Source: Richelia sp. UBA3308 (GTDB taxonomy: Bacteria; Cyanobacteriota; Cyanobacteriia; Cyanobacteriales; Nostocaceae). From it: a DNA stretch of 64,000 bases. The notes under the pieces are model-generated. The model was not told where the DNA came from. It searched no databases and saw nothing but the letters and a program-made list of their open reading frames with translations. This document shows positions 1 through 9,280 of this stretch, in pieces; within the stretch, counting starts at the first letter, position 1; every line of letters starts with the position of its first letter. The stretch lies in contig DESS01000156.1 of NCBI GenBank assembly GCA_002361335.1, positions 1 through 64,000 on the forward strand. The letters are read 5' to 3'. Position numbers and translations under genes: made by a program.

Positions 1-70
1 TTGGAGAAGACATCGATTTGATTGAGTTTGAATACCTGCTTTCTTACAATTAATTCAATTTGGAGTAATC

Positions 71-655
71 ATGGCTGCATCTGGATTCTTTCGCAAACTC
101 CACCGTAAAACTGCTTTAATTATCTTCCTACCTTTGTTAATAAGTGCTTTGACAGGAATTATATACCGATTGGGAAAAAGTTGGTTTGGAATGTCAAATC
201 AGGTAGGAAGTATTTTTATGGTGATTCATCAAGGAGAATATCTTGGAACTCCACTCGTACCAATTTACGTGCTTTTAGTTGGCTTGGGGCTATTAGGAAT
301 GATTGTTACAGGTTTGAGCATGACTGGAATATTTAATCAAAATCGTGCTTCTCAATCAAGAAAACTCAATGCTCGTAAAGTTCACCGTATACTTGCACCT
401 ATTGTATTTTTACCTTTAACAGTAAGCGCAGTAACCGGGATAATTTATCGCTTGGGAAAAAGCTGGTTTGGAATGTCCCCAGAAAATGCAGCAATTTTTA
501 TGAGAATTCATCAAGGAAGTTATCTGGGGGATTTCTTCAAGCCAATTTATGTTTTGTTAGTTGGTTTGGGATTAATTCTGATGTTGATTACAGGAATAAA
601 TCAGACGGGAATATTTCGTCAGCGTCGTCAGCCAAGAGAAGATTTAGGAAATTAA
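71..655 (+). CDS. Membrane protein with two tandem PepSY-TM-like units
   Basis: The protein has 194 residues and consists of the same unit twice, at about residues 6-88 and 102-187. Each unit starts with a K(L/V)HR motif, then a hydrophobic segment ending in TGIIYRLGKSWFGM, an I(R/H)IHQG-like stretch and a second hydrophobic segment. That predicts four membrane helices. Histidine-rich paired helices of this kind occur in PepSY-associated membrane proteins, so haem or metal binding is possible but inferred. GGAG lies 5 bases before the ATG. The internal duplication is plain in the protein; function is unknown. Confidence 0.8.
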   Translation: MAASGFFRKLHRKTALIIFLPLLISALTGIIYRLGKSWFGMSNQVGSIFMVIHQGEYLGTPLVPIYVLLVGLGLLGMIVTGLSMTGIFNQNRASQSRKLNARKVHRILAPIVFLPLTVSAVTGIIYRLGKSWFGMSPENAAIFMRIHQGSYLGDFFKPIYVLLVGLGLILMLITGINQTGIFRQRRQPREDLGN

Positions 656-748
656 ATATCATCAATAGTCATGTACCAGAGATGAGTTTGCCTTATTCAC
701 TAAACGTCTTGTATGCTTAATTTTCCCTTGTTACATAAGTTCTAATCG

Positions 749-1336
749 TCAATATACTTCTGTCTTCGCTAATTGCCGCAATAATTTTTCTACTTCTTTA
801 GGATTACGGATATTCATAAATCCTATTTCTTCATTCCAAGAATCACCATCATTGCCTCTACGTAAGCGAGTTGTAATAATAATATCACCCGTACCATTTC
901 TTTTGTCCTTGCGATACAAATCCTTCAGTTGAGTAGGTGCATAGTTCCTGATGCTTGTAGTTAGACCACTTTCAATTGAAATTGCTCTTTTATCAGTAAT
1001 CAAGTATACCGTTCTAAATGCCTTGAACCATTCTCGTAATGGACTCGAAAGCATCCAGACTCCAGCTAAAACAAAAACTATTGAAAAAAGAAAAAATATA
1101 TTCTCAAACTCAAATTTGATTCCTTCACTAAAGTCTGGAATCTTAAAATCTTCTGCATCATACATGAAAAATATTGTAAGGGTAGTAAATGGAATACCCA
1201 TACACAAATAGATTAGTGATTCAAAAGTGAAAAAGCGAGGAAGGGGCTGCCCAACCCATACTAATGATTCTCCAATTTCAAGCTCTTTATCAATTGCTCT
1301 GCGGAGCTTTGCTGAGATTTTTGGTTTATTTAACAT
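749..1336 (-). CDS. Two-helix membrane protein with a PH-like (bacterial PH) domain
   Basis: About 195 residues. Two hydrophobic helices (roughly residues 45-65 and 85-105) precede a conserved-looking domain beginning YLITDKRAI. That signature is typical of bacterial PH/YdbS-like membrane proteins. An upstream in-frame ATG exists at 1351, but GGAG sits about 9 bases before the ATG at 1336, so the later start is chosen. It lies 78 bases downstream of the SPFH gene in the same direction and may be cotranscribed, which would fit two membrane-surface proteins acting together (inference). Confidence 0.7.
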   Translation of the reverse strand: MLNKPKISAKLRRAIDKELEIGESLVWVGQPLPRFFTFESLIYLCMGIPFTTLTIFFMYDAEDFKIPDFSEGIKFEFENIFFLFSIVFVLAGVWMLSSPLREWFKAFRTVYLITDKRAISIESGLTTSIRNYAPTQLKDLYRKDKRNGTGDIIITTRLRRGNDGDSWNEEIGFMNIRNPKEVEKLLRQLAKTEVY

Positions 1337-1414
1337 AGTTAATTTCTCCATCTAACGAAAAGTAATTATCCCTGATTACGAATCAATCGCTCATAGAAAA
1401 ATAGACAACCGTGC

Positions 1415-2302
1415 TTAATCTTCAGATAATTTTGCTTTTATATTTTTTAGGCTCTCTGTCATTTCTATGGGGAAAAGAATAACAGTATTTGAAGGGCTGG
1501 CTCCGAGAGCATCAATAGTTTGCAATCTTCTTAATTCCAAAGCTATTGGATGACTTTTCATTACCATAGCAGCTTGCATTAAATTCTCTGCTGCTAATTT
1601 GTCACCTTCGGCTTTGGTAATTGTTGCTCTCTTTTCTCGTTCCGCAGAAGCCTGACGCGACATCATTCTTTTTAAATCTTCAGGTAATTCGATATCCTGC
1701 AAGCGAACCGAATCAAGGTGTAGTCCCCATTCCTGCGCTTTCTCCTCAACCGCTTCCAGGATTTGTGCTTGAATTCGCTCCCGCTCGGACAACAATTCAT
1801 CTAATGTTAATCCACCGATAACATCTCTGAGTGCAGCTTGAGCGTATTGCGAGATAGCAAACTGAAAATCTCGAATAGAGGTAACAGCTTTTTCTGAATC
1901 GCTGACTAGAAAAAATAAAGCACTATCAATTTCTGCCGGTACATTATCTCGGGTAATGACTTTTTGATGGGGAATATTAATCACCAAAGTCCGCGTATCT
2001 ATAAAACGCACTGTTTCAATTCCTGGAACCACATAAAAAATTCCAGGTCCCTTAACACCAACGAATTTACCTAAACGAAGAACAACTCCCCTTTCCCATT
2101 CTGCGGCAACACGTACACCGCTCACAACAACAATCCAAGATCCACCAGCTACCGCAGCCGCAGCCTTTTTCTGAGGAGAACCGAGCATGGCGATCGCCGT
2201 TAATCCTAAGATAGGAATTAAAGTTAAAACACCTCGCAATCCCTTACCTAAAGAAATATGTCCTTCTGAAGGAGTTGCGTACAGTTTTGAAGAGTCCTGC
2301 AT
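1415..2302 (-). CDS. SPFH/Band 7 membrane protein, slipin-like
   Basis: 295 residues. A hydrophobic N-terminal region (about residues 25-65) is followed by the SPFH start AAEWERGVVLRLGKF, then VPGIETV and DTRT motifs. After that come the slipin-type run on to LRDVIGGLTLDELL and an alanine/glutamate-rich coiled coil ending QASAEREKRA. This matches slipin/stomatin-like proteins, which form ring oligomers at membranes. GGAGG precedes the ATG with good spacing. The PH-like membrane protein follows downstream. Family assignment is firm; cellular role is not visible. Confidence 0.88.
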   Translation of the reverse strand: MQDSSKLYATPSEGHISLGKGLRGVLTLIPILGLTAIAMLGSPQKKAAAAVAGGSWIVVVSGVRVAAEWERGVVLRLGKFVGVKGPGIFYVVPGIETVRFIDTRTLVINIPHQKVITRDNVPAEIDSALFFLVSDSEKAVTSIRDFQFAISQYAQAALRDVIGGLTLDELLSERERIQAQILEAVEEKAQEWGLHLDSVRLQDIELPEDLKRMMSRQASAEREKRATITKAEGDKLAAENLMQAAMVMKSHPIALELRRLQTIDALGASPSNTVILFPIEMTESLKNIKAKLSED

Positions 2303-2484
2303 ATATAACCTCCATTATATTATTTGAAGAGTTAATAGATATATATCGTAATATCGTATTTGCTCTATTCAGCTTTATCTTACTAACTAATTCTTACATA
2401 TTCATAAGACTTTAAGTGCTTTCTGCAACTATTTTTCATAAAATAAATAGACCTTGCTCAATTAAGTAATGAATTATATTTATT

Positions 2485-2585
2485 TACATTTTGTCAGAGA
2501 TGCGAAATCTGTGTAGAGACGTAGCACTGCTACGTCTTATGTGATGTGAAATTCCCAATTCATCCGCACGATTAAGCAACGCCAA
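2485..2585. repeat. Dispersed composite repeat with a GACGTAGCAGTGCTACGTC palindrome
   Basis: The near-perfect palindrome at 2516-2537 is flanked by TCTACACAG and by a GGCGTTGCT-type motif, both read on the minus strand. The same combination occurs in plus orientation at 26939-27020. The rest of the 2303-2731 intergenic stretch is AT-rich and shows no gene. Confidence 0.6.
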
Positions 2586-2731
2586 TAAATAGATTGAGTA
2601 TATCTAATTTATCATCTGTAAAAAGATATAGAACCAAAAATAAAACATCAAATCATCTGATATTCAAAATAACGATAGAGGCAGCATATAGAATATTAAA
2701 TCTTAACTATCTTCACTAAGACGGCATTTTC

Positions 2732-2763
2732 CTCATAAGTTCCTCAAGTTTTTCTCCTAAGTT
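2732..2763 (+). promoter_or_regulatory. Island promoter 1: 11-bp direct repeat plus -10
   Basis: CTCATA (2732-2737) and CTCAAG (2743-2748) lie 11 bp apart. They are followed after 9 bases by TAAGTT (2758-2763), a TAnnnT -10-like hexamer. The ETHE1-like gene starts 76 bases downstream. See the shared architecture described in the findings. Confidence 0.72.
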
Positions 2764-2839
2764 GAAATTAGATTGAGTAGTAGCGGCTCGACTTAAATTA
2801 GACGAATACGGAATTAATAAAACCCAGGAGAACTGCATC

Positions 2840-3532
2840 ATGTTATTTCGCCAACTATTTGATAATCAAACTTCAACTTATAGCTACTTAATAGCCGATG
2901 AATCAACGAAAGAAGCCGTATTAGTTGACCCAGTAATAGAACAAGTTGACCGCGACTATAAATTAATTAAAGAACTCGGCTTAAGTTTGTATTACTGTAT
3001 AGAAACCCATACCCATGCAGACCATATTACTGCTACTTATGAACTGCGTAAACTTACAGGTTGTCTGGGTGTAGTTCCAGAAAAATCAAAAGCCACTTGT
3101 GCAGATATCAGTATTGAAGAAGGGGATAACTTGGGAGTTGGTGGAGTAAACATTGAAGCCATTGCAACTCCCGGTCATACAAGCTGTCACATGGCATATT
3201 TAGTTAATGAAGAACTTGTATTAACTGGAGATGCGCTATTTATTCGCGGTTGCGGTCGTACTGATTTTCAAAGTGGTGATGCGGGTACTTTGTATGACTC
3301 AGTAACGCAAAAGCTATTTACCTTACCTTCCGAAACATTAATTTATCCAGCCCACGACTACAGAGGACACACCGTTTCCACCATCGGGGAAGAAAAACAA
3401 TTTAATCCTCGGTTTGCAGCACGTACCCGTGAAGAATTTATTGAATTAATGAATAATTTAGACCTTCCAAATCCGAAAAAGATTATGGAAGCAGTTCCGG
3501 CTAACGAGATGTGCGGTAGGGTTGCAGCGTGA
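2840..3532 (+). CDS. ETHE1-like persulfide dioxygenase (metallo-beta-lactamase fold)
   Basis: 230 residues, the usual length for the family. The metal site THTHADH covers residues 56-62 (H57, H59, D61, H62), and PGHTSCHMAY and the later GDALF and YPAHDY motifs supply further ligands. The GRTDFQSGDAGTLYDSV stretch is characteristic of ETHE1/persulfide dioxygenases, which oxidise glutathione persulfide to sulfite in the cytoplasm. GGAG precedes the ATG. The following gene is a rhodanese, a partner often paired with this enzyme in sulfide detoxification. Island promoter 1 drives the pair. Confidence 0.9.
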   Translation: MLFRQLFDNQTSTYSYLIADESTKEAVLVDPVIEQVDRDYKLIKELGLSLYYCIETHTHADHITATYELRKLTGCLGVVPEKSKATCADISIEEGDNLGVGGVNIEAIATPGHTSCHMAYLVNEELVLTGDALFIRGCGRTDFQSGDAGTLYDSVTQKLFTLPSETLIYPAHDYRGHTVSTIGEEKQFNPRFAARTREEFIELMNNLDLPNPKKIMEAVPANEMCGRVAA

Positions 3533-3653
3533 AGGGATGGGGAGATGGGGAGATTAATTTATCTAAGGAGCGAGACGCTCCCACTACATTTTTAATACTC
3601 ACTGATAACTGGTAACTGAAATGAGTATTTATCTTAAAAAAGGATTTATCATC

Positions 3654-4218
3654 ATGACTAGCTTTGTTGAGAATAAACTGCAAGAAATAGATGCTTTTAC
3701 CCTCAAGCAATGGATGGAAGAAGATGGAGCATTGTTAATTGATGTTAGGGAAAAAAAACGAATTTGCAGCAGAACATATCCCTGGTGCTAAATTGATGCC
3801 TCTTTCCCATTTTCATCCTGAAAAAATATCAAACGAAGCACATAGAAAGATTGTTTTACAGTGTCAGTCGGGTAATCGTTCGGCTAAAGCTGCTGATAAA
3901 ATGTTTGCTGCGGGATTAAGGGAAGTTGTTCATCTAAAAGGAGGTTTCCCAACTTGGAAAGCCGCAGGATATCCAACTGAGGTAAATAAAAAAGCACCAA
4001 TTAGTATGTTTCGTCAAGTTCAAATTGCTGCCGGTTCTTTGGTATTCTTAGGAACAGTTTTAGGTGCTTTTGTATCTCCGTGGTTTCTCATTCTCAGCGG
4101 TTTTGTAGGTGCTGGTTTAGTATTCGCTGGAGTTACAGATACTTGCGCGATGGCAATGTTACTAGCAAAATTACCATTAAATCAACCGAAAGTTAAACCC
4201 GAAGATATGCTGGTTTGA
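3654..4218 (+). pseudogene. Rhodanese with C-terminal membrane domain, frameshifted at an A8 run
   Basis: The N-terminal reading frame starts at the ATG at 3654, with AAGGA just upstream, and reads to LLIDVREK. The frame then breaks in a run of eight A at 3751-3758. Downstream the other frame continues NEFAAEHIPGAKLM, with the active-site loop CQSGNRSA and two hydrophobic helices typical of the rhodanese-DUF2892 arrangement. Removing one A restores a single 187-residue protein, so this is either a sequencing error in a homopolymer, a real inactivation, or slippage-tolerated expression. It lies 121 bases after the ETHE1-like gene and is probably in its operon. Confidence 0.85.
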
Positions 4219-4226
4219 AATTCATA

Positions 4227-4245
4227 GACGTTGCATTGCAACGTC
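4227..4245. repeat. Palindrome GACGTTGCATTGCAACGTC
   Basis: A perfect-arm palindrome directly behind the rhodanese stop. It belongs to the same dispersed GAGACGT(T/A)GC family seen at 2516, 26985, 34058 and 50879. It may act as a transcription terminator hairpin here. Confidence 0.6.
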
Positions 4246-4431
4246 TCCAAAAACTACTGCACAAACGCAACATATCCAGTTTATACAACATAATAAATAT
4301 GAGATTATATCAACTGTCATCCAGAAAACATTTGTTATTGAAATACAAAATAATTATTTTAAATAAAACTTACAAAACAAAGTACTTTCTTTCGTAATTT
4401 TTGCGCTACTAAAAGCATATTTATCAATTAA

Positions 4432-4680
4432 TTAATTATTGCTGCATCGATGCTGTATTAATTGATTAATTTCCAATGCAATATTCAAGAATCTCGTTTG
4501 AAGAGCTTCTCCTTGATTTCTTCGTGCTTGTAAAGCATTTTCAATGGTTTCACCTGCTTCTAATTGTAGCGTTGATAATTTTTCTCCCAAGCGAATGGTG
4601 AGATGGTGGGGATTAACTGTTGGTTTAGATGGAATCTCAGAAGGTAGTTTTGTGAAATGTTTAACAGAACGTTTTTTCAT
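4432..4680 (-). CDS. Small hypothetical protein downstream of the propeptide protein
   Basis: 82 residues, basic N terminus (MKKRSVKHF) and a likely helical, charged C-terminal half. Its ATG overlaps the stop of the upstream propeptide gene in an ATGA arrangement, so the two are translationally coupled and in one operon under island promoter 2. I do not recognise a domain. The coupling suggests a role with the propeptide protein, but that is inference. Confidence 0.6.
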   Translation of the reverse strand: MKKRSVKHFTKLPSEIPSKPTVNPHHLTIRLGEKLSTLQLEAGETIENALQARRNQGEALQTRFLNIALEINQLIQHRCSNN

Positions 4681-5276
4681 ATTTTTATAACATAATTTTG
4701 GCTATTCTGTGTTGGATAAAGAACGGTTTTATGAGTAATATGACCTCTTAATTCAAAAGCTTCACCCAAATCTTTTTTAGCGATTTGACGAGCTTGTTTC
4801 AAAGATATAGTCTTTTCACTACGTTTGACGGAAATTTCCGGACGCAAACCACTTGTTACCATCCGAACTTGGTTTTTTTCGTCTATACCTACCAAAACAC
4901 TTGCACCAAAAACAGGTAATCCCTGATGATTTTGCTGGAGACGAATAAACTGCAAACCGCTCCATTCAAAAGAGTCTATTTCAGTTAGTTCCTCTGCATC
5001 TTCCGAACTCAACCCTAAAGCAGCAGGATTTTCCATCAAGAATGATTGACTGACTCCAACAGCACTACCCACCATTGGCATCGATAGTTTACCTTCTATC
5101 CAGCTAGGGGTTCCAGTTGTTGTATTCCATTTTACAGAAGCTCCCGGACGCTTTTCTAAAAGCGCTTTACTTTCCTCGGAAGCAAAAGCCATTGGTTCGA
5201 CAGTTTTATCGGATAATAAAGCATCAATACGATTTCTGTTGGCATGGTGACGTAAGCTAGATTCTTCATGAAACAT
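4677..5276 (-). CDS. Free-standing FTP/PepSY-type propeptide protein (thermolysin propeptide without the peptidase)
   Basis: 199 residues. The central part (about 75-160) looks like the FTP domain of M4/M36 metallopeptidase propeptides: GLQFIRLQQNHQGLPVFGASVLVGID. A PepSY-like segment with KQARQIAKKDL follows. No HExxH peptidase domain follows; the protein ends shortly after. There is no clear signal peptide. Such a free propeptide could act as an inhibitor or chaperone of a secreted metallopeptidase, or be a remnant. AGGAG precedes the ATG, and island promoter 2 lies 47 bases upstream. Confidence 0.72.
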   Translation of the reverse strand: MFHEESSLRHHANRNRIDALLSDKTVEPMAFASEESKALLEKRPGASVKWNTTTGTPSWIEGKLSMPMVGSAVGVSQSFLMENPAALGLSSEDAEELTEIDSFEWSGLQFIRLQQNHQGLPVFGASVLVGIDEKNQVRMVTSGLRPEISVKRSEKTISLKQARQIAKKDLGEAFELRGHITHKTVLYPTQNSQNYVIKI

Positions 5277-5323
5277 ATATATTTTCTCCTTTTTTCTTTA
5301 AGTTGCTGTTGTCTTCAATTTCA

Positions 5324-5355
5324 AACCTAAAAGAAAAATATGAGGAACTTGTGAG
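5324..5355 (-). promoter_or_regulatory. Island promoter 2: 11-bp direct repeat plus -10
   Basis: On the minus strand CTCACA (5355-5350) and CTCATA (5344-5339) are followed after 9 bases by TAGGTT (5329-5324). The propeptide gene starts 47 bases downstream. Confidence 0.75.
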
Positions 5356-5600
5356 GAAATATACTCGCTAGTAAAAACTATCACTCATCTATTTCACTGT
5401 TTACTTATTCGGTATATTTCTATAAAAGTACTATCTGACAGTATTTATGCTCGATATAATATTGCGCTGTCCATTATTTCTTCAATTTGTCAAGTATAAA
5501 ATAGTCTCTTTTAGAAAAACTTTTCTCAAAACAATTTCCGTTTCAGCTTCGCAATATTTAAACCTTATAGCATTTATCAATCTACTGAGGTACAGCGATA

Positions 5601-5668
5601 ACCTCACCCCGATAAAGCTGTGCTTTATCCCCCCTCTCCTTGTTACGGAGAGGGGTTGGGGGTGAGGT
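5601..5668. repeat. Nested palindromic intergenic repeat
   Basis: ACCTCACCCC at 5601-5610 pairs with GGGGTGAGGT at 5659-5668. Inside are GATAAAGC/GCTTTATC and CCCCTCTCC/GGAGAGGGG hairpins. This is a common cyanobacterial foldback repeat. The rest of 5356-5866 is AT-rich and shows no convincing gene. Confidence 0.65.
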
Positions 5669-5866
5669 GGAGGAGATGTACTTCACCAGACTGGGAAACG
5701 CTATAAAGGTTTAATTCATCGAAATTTTTAGTTTTATGAAGCAGGCTTGATAAAATCACAGAAAATGAAATATCCGCGCTCCCAGCCAAAAATATAAAAT
5801 TTGTTCTATTGTAAAGATTGAAGATAACAATATTCTCTTTTTGGAAATACTATTTAAAACCTTACT

Positions 5867-8800
5867 ATGCAGGAGAAACAACGATTTTCACTCGAACTTG
5901 CGATAGAACGAAATCCTTTGGTTGTTACTCCCGAAACACCTTTAGTTGAAGCAATTAATTTGATGAGTCAGGGGTGGGTAAAAGTTTGTCATATCAACCA
6001 AAATAATTTGACAAACAATGATTCGGAAGTATTATCAGCCCATAGTAGCTTTGTTTTAGTCATCCAAGAAGAGCAGATAGTTGGTATTTTTACCGAGCGT
6101 GATATGGTGCAGCTACTTGCTGCTGGTAGAAAACTACAAGGAATAACCATCGCAGAAGTGATGAGTGGGGAAGTAGTAACGCTCAAAGCAACTGATGTTG
6201 AAGATGTTTTTACAGTTCTGAGTTTAACTTGCGAGCGAAATATTCGCCATTTACCAATAGTTGATGAGCAAAATCAACTTTTAGGAATAATTACCCCCGC
6301 AGGATTGCGACGAGCGCTGCATCCTACCGAATGGCTGAGATTTCGTCGGGTTACGGAAGTCGTTAATACCCGAGTGATTCATACTCTTCCTACAACATCG
6401 GTGCTTGATACAATCAAATTGATGGTTGAGCATCATGTTAGCTGTGTAGTAATTGTACGGGATGATAGGGCATCGGGCATTGGGCATCGGGCATTGGCAG
6501 ACGTAAATTCTACCCCCTCTCCTGCTCTTATCCCTATCGGAATCATCACCGAGCGCGATATTTTACAACTTCAGAAATTGGAGTTGGATTTAGAAAGCAC
6601 GCGGTTAGAAACGGTAATGAGTAAGCCGTTGTGTTTAGTGAGTACGGATGAGTCTTTATGGTCAGTACATCAGAAAATGCACCAGCATCAGGTAAGAAGG
6701 TTGGTGGTTGCTGGCCAAACGGGGGAATTAGAAGGAATAATCACCGAAACTACTTTATTACAAGCTTTAGACCCAACTGAGATGTATGGGGTTATAGAGT
6801 TATTACAGGAAAAAGTAGAGCGCTTGCAAGTAGAAAGAAGCGAACTATCCCAAAGTTACACCAAGCAATCTCAACTTTATGAGCAAGTACAGACAGCCCT
6901 TGCAGAACGCAAGCAGATAGAAAAAGCACTGCGAGAAGAAAGAAATTTAGTCTCTGCGATTTTGGATATTGCTGGTGCTTTAATTGTTGTTCTCGATAAA
7001 CACGGACAAATTGTAAGCTTTAACCAAGCCTGCGAAAAAACAACTGGTTATAGCTTTGAAGAACTTGAAAATAGAAAGGTATGGAATTTTATTGTCCCAG
7101 AAGAGATAGAAACTACTACAAAAGTTTTTGAGCAGCTTAAAAAAGGTCAATATCCCAATCAACACCAGAACTCTTGGATAACAAAAAATGGCAGTCGTCG
7201 TTTAATTAGCTGGTCAAATACTTGTTTAATTGATGATGATGGTTCGGTAAAATATATTATTGCAACTGGAATTGATGTTACTGAAAAAAAACAATTAGAA
7301 GAAGACTTAAATCGCTTTTTCTCGCTTTCTCTTGACATGCTTTGTATCGCTGGATTAGATGGTTATTTTAAACAAATAAATCCAGCTTTTCAACACACTT
7401 TAGGATATACGGAAGCAGAATTATTAGAACATTCCTTTTTAAGTTTTATTCATCCGGATGATATTGCACCAACTTTAGCGGAAATGGATAAACTTTCCCA
7501 GGGAGTTAAAACAATTGCTTTTGAAAACCGCTACCGCTGCAAAGATGGCTCTTATAAGTGGTTGCAGTGGAATGCAACTCCTTACGAGCAAATGCTTTAT
7601 TCGGTAGCGCGAGATGTAACTGAGTATAAGCAAACGCAAGAAAAAATTAACGAGCAAGCTGCTTTATTAGATGTTGCAGCTGACGCAATCATGGTTCGGA
7701 ATTGGCAAAACCAAATCCTATTTTGGAATCGAGGAGCAGAACGTTTGTATGGTCATAATTGTGCAGAAGTATTGAATCAGAATACCGATGAACTAATTTA
7801 CCGCAATTCTTTATCGCAAATAGAAGAAATTCATCAAGTATTGCTCAAAGAGAATTATTGGAAAGGAGAACTACATCAAGTTACTAAAGCTGGCAATAAT
7901 ATCATTGTTTTTAGTACTTGGAATTTGGTACGCGATGAGCAAGGTAATCCCAAATCAATACTAATTGTTAATACCGATATTACCGAGAAAAAGAAATTGG
8001 AAGCTCAATTCCTCCGCGCTCAACGTTTAGAAAGTATCGGTACTTTGTCTGGTGGAATTGCTCACGATTTGAATAATATTCTTACGCCGATTTTGGCGAT
8101 TTCTCAACTTCTTCCGCTTACACTTCCTTCTTCAGATGAACAAACAAAACATTTATTTGATGTACTTGAAACTAGCGCCAAACGGGGAGCAACTTTAGTA
8201 AAGCAGGTGTTATCTTTTGCACGAGGAATTCAAGGCGATCGCACTTCCCTACAAGTTAAACATATTATCTCGGAGATTAAAGATTTTGTTCGCAACACTT
8301 TTCCTAAATCAATCGAAATTCAAGTCAGTTTAGCTGATAATTTACGGTTAATTAGCGCCGATGCGACACAAATTCACCAAGTTTTGATGAATCTTTGTGT
8401 CAATGCTCGCGATGCCATGCCTAGCGGCGGTAGGTTGAGTATAAAAGCCGAAAACATTGATATCGATGAAAATTACGCCAGGATGAATCTTGATGCTAAT
8501 ATGGGGGATTACGTTGTAATTACAGTTACAGATACGGGTACGGGTATTCCTCCAGAAACTTTAGAAAGAATTTTTGAGCCGTTTTTTACTACCAAAGAAC
8601 AAGGTAAAGGTACGGGGTTGGGACTTTCAACCACAATTGGTATTATTAAAAGTCACGGTGGCTTTATTAATGTTTATAGCGAAGTCGGTGAAGGAACAAA
8701 ATTTAAAGTTTATTTGCCAGCAATCCAAACGGCAGAAGTTGCAAAAGATGAAAAATTAGAAATTCCCAAAGGGGAAGGAGAATTAATTCTTATAGCTGAT

Positions 8801-9145
8801 GATGAAATGAGCGTTAGGGACATTACAAAAGCATCTTTAGAAAATTACAATTATCAAGTAATTATCGCTAGCGATGGAATTGAAGCTATTGCTCTTTATG
8901 CCCAGCACAAAAAAGAAATTAGCGCTGTATTGGTAGATATGATGATGCCGGAAATGGATGGTGTGACAACTATCCGCACGCTGCAAAGAATGAACCCTCA
9001 AGTTAAAATAATCGCTGTAAGTGGATTAGCTACTAGTGATAAAGTAAGCGCAGCGATGAATAGTGGTGCAAAGTCATTTTTATCAAAACCTTATACTAGT
9101 GAAGAGTTATTAATAAAACTGCATCAAGTTATCAATCTTGAATGA
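5867..9145 (+). CDS. Hybrid sensor histidine kinase: two CBS pairs, three PAS domains, kinase, receiver
   Basis: 1092 residues. Order: CBS pair (about 10-150), CBS pair (165-305), coiled coil (310-360), three PAS/PAC units (360-475, 480-595, 600-715), HisKA with GGIAHDLNNI (H733), HATPase_c (850-960, DTGTGIPPE and GKGTGLGLS), and a receiver with VDMMMPEMDG (D1024). No membrane segment, so a cytoplasmic sensor of adenine nucleotides and redox or ligands is likely (family knowledge). Residues about 200-222 are a low-complexity insertion encoded by a GGGCATC/GGGCATT repeat within the second CBS pair. No Shine-Dalgarno is seen. It has no island-type promoter. Its output target is not encoded beside it. 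Confidence 0.92.
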   Translation: MQEKQRFSLELAIERNPLVVTPETPLVEAINLMSQGWVKVCHINQNNLTNNDSEVLSAHSSFVLVIQEEQIVGIFTERDMVQLLAAGRKLQGITIAEVMSGEVVTLKATDVEDVFTVLSLTCERNIRHLPIVDEQNQLLGIITPAGLRRALHPTEWLRFRRVTEVVNTRVIHTLPTTSVLDTIKLMVEHHVSCVVIVRDDRASGIGHRALADVNSTPSPALIPIGIITERDILQLQKLELDLESTRLETVMSKPLCLVSTDESLWSVHQKMHQHQVRRLVVAGQTGELEGIITETTLLQALDPTEMYGVIELLQEKVERLQVERSELSQSYTKQSQLYEQVQTALAERKQIEKALREERNLVSAILDIAGALIVVLDKHGQIVSFNQACEKTTGYSFEELENRKVWNFIVPEEIETTTKVFEQLKKGQYPNQHQNSWITKNGSRRLISWSNTCLIDDDGSVKYIIATGIDVTEKKQLEEDLNRFFSLSLDMLCIAGLDGYFKQINPAFQHTLGYTEAELLEHSFLSFIHPDDIAPTLAEMDKLSQGVKTIAFENRYRCKDGSYKWLQWNATPYEQMLYSVARDVTEYKQTQEKINEQAALLDVAADAIMVRNWQNQILFWNRGAERLYGHNCAEVLNQNTDELIYRNSLSQIEEIHQVLLKENYWKGELHQVTKAGNNIIVFSTWNLVRDEQGNPKSILIVNTDITEKKKLEAQFLRAQRLESIGTLSGGIAHDLNNILTPILAISQLLPLTLPSSDEQTKHLFDVLETSAKRGATLVKQVLSFARGIQGDRTSLQVKHIISEIKDFVRNTFPKSIEIQVSLADNLRLISADATQIHQVLMNLCVNARDAMPSGGRLSIKAENIDIDENYARMNLDANMGDYVVITVTDTGTGIPPETLERIFEPFFTTKEQGKGTGLGLSTTIGIIKSHGGFINVYSEVGEGTKFKVYLPAIQTAEVAKDEKLEIPKGEGELILIADDEMSVRDITKASLENYNYQVIIASDGIEAIALYAQHKKEISAVLVDMMMPEMDGVTTIRTLQRMNPQVKIIAVSGLATSDKVSAAMNSGAKSFLSKPYTSEELLIKLHQVINLE
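6468..6499. repeat. Heptamer repeat GGGCATC/GGGCATT inside the kinase gene
   Basis: Four to five tandem heptamers lie in frame within a CBS domain and encode about RASGIGHRAL. The same heptamer family is intergenic at 27731, 55038 and 60065, so a normally non-coding repeat has been accommodated in a coding sequence. Confidence 0.75.
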
Positions 9146-9182
9146 TATTTTAATTCGTATTCTTGGTCAAATTATTTTTTCC

Positions 9183-9214
9183 CTCACAAGTTCCTCACAT
9201 TTTTCTTTTACCTT
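9183..9214 (+). promoter_or_regulatory. Island promoter 3, now orphaned by an insertion sequence
   Basis: CTCACA (9183-9188), CTCACA (9194-9199), 9 bases, TACCTT (9209-9214). This is the best match to the consensus in the window. The insertion sequence starts 66 bases downstream, and no gene that could be its former target is evident after the element. Confidence 0.75.
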
Positions 9215-9232
9215 ATATATTGAACTTGCCAT

Positions 9233-9255
9233 TAATCAGATTAGCTATCTGATTA
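9233..9255. other. 9-bp stem-loop downstream of island promoter 3
   Basis: TAATCAGAT and ATCTGATTA form a perfect stem around a 5-base loop. It lies about 20 bases past the -10, inside the presumed leader. No U-tract follows, so it is not a canonical terminator. Confidence 0.45.
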
Positions 9256-9280
9256 CTGTCTACAAAGATAGTTTTATATT

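Noticed and set aside
5447..5665. 72-residue plus-strand open frame
   Set aside because: It runs into an intergenic palindromic repeat and lacks a start signal.
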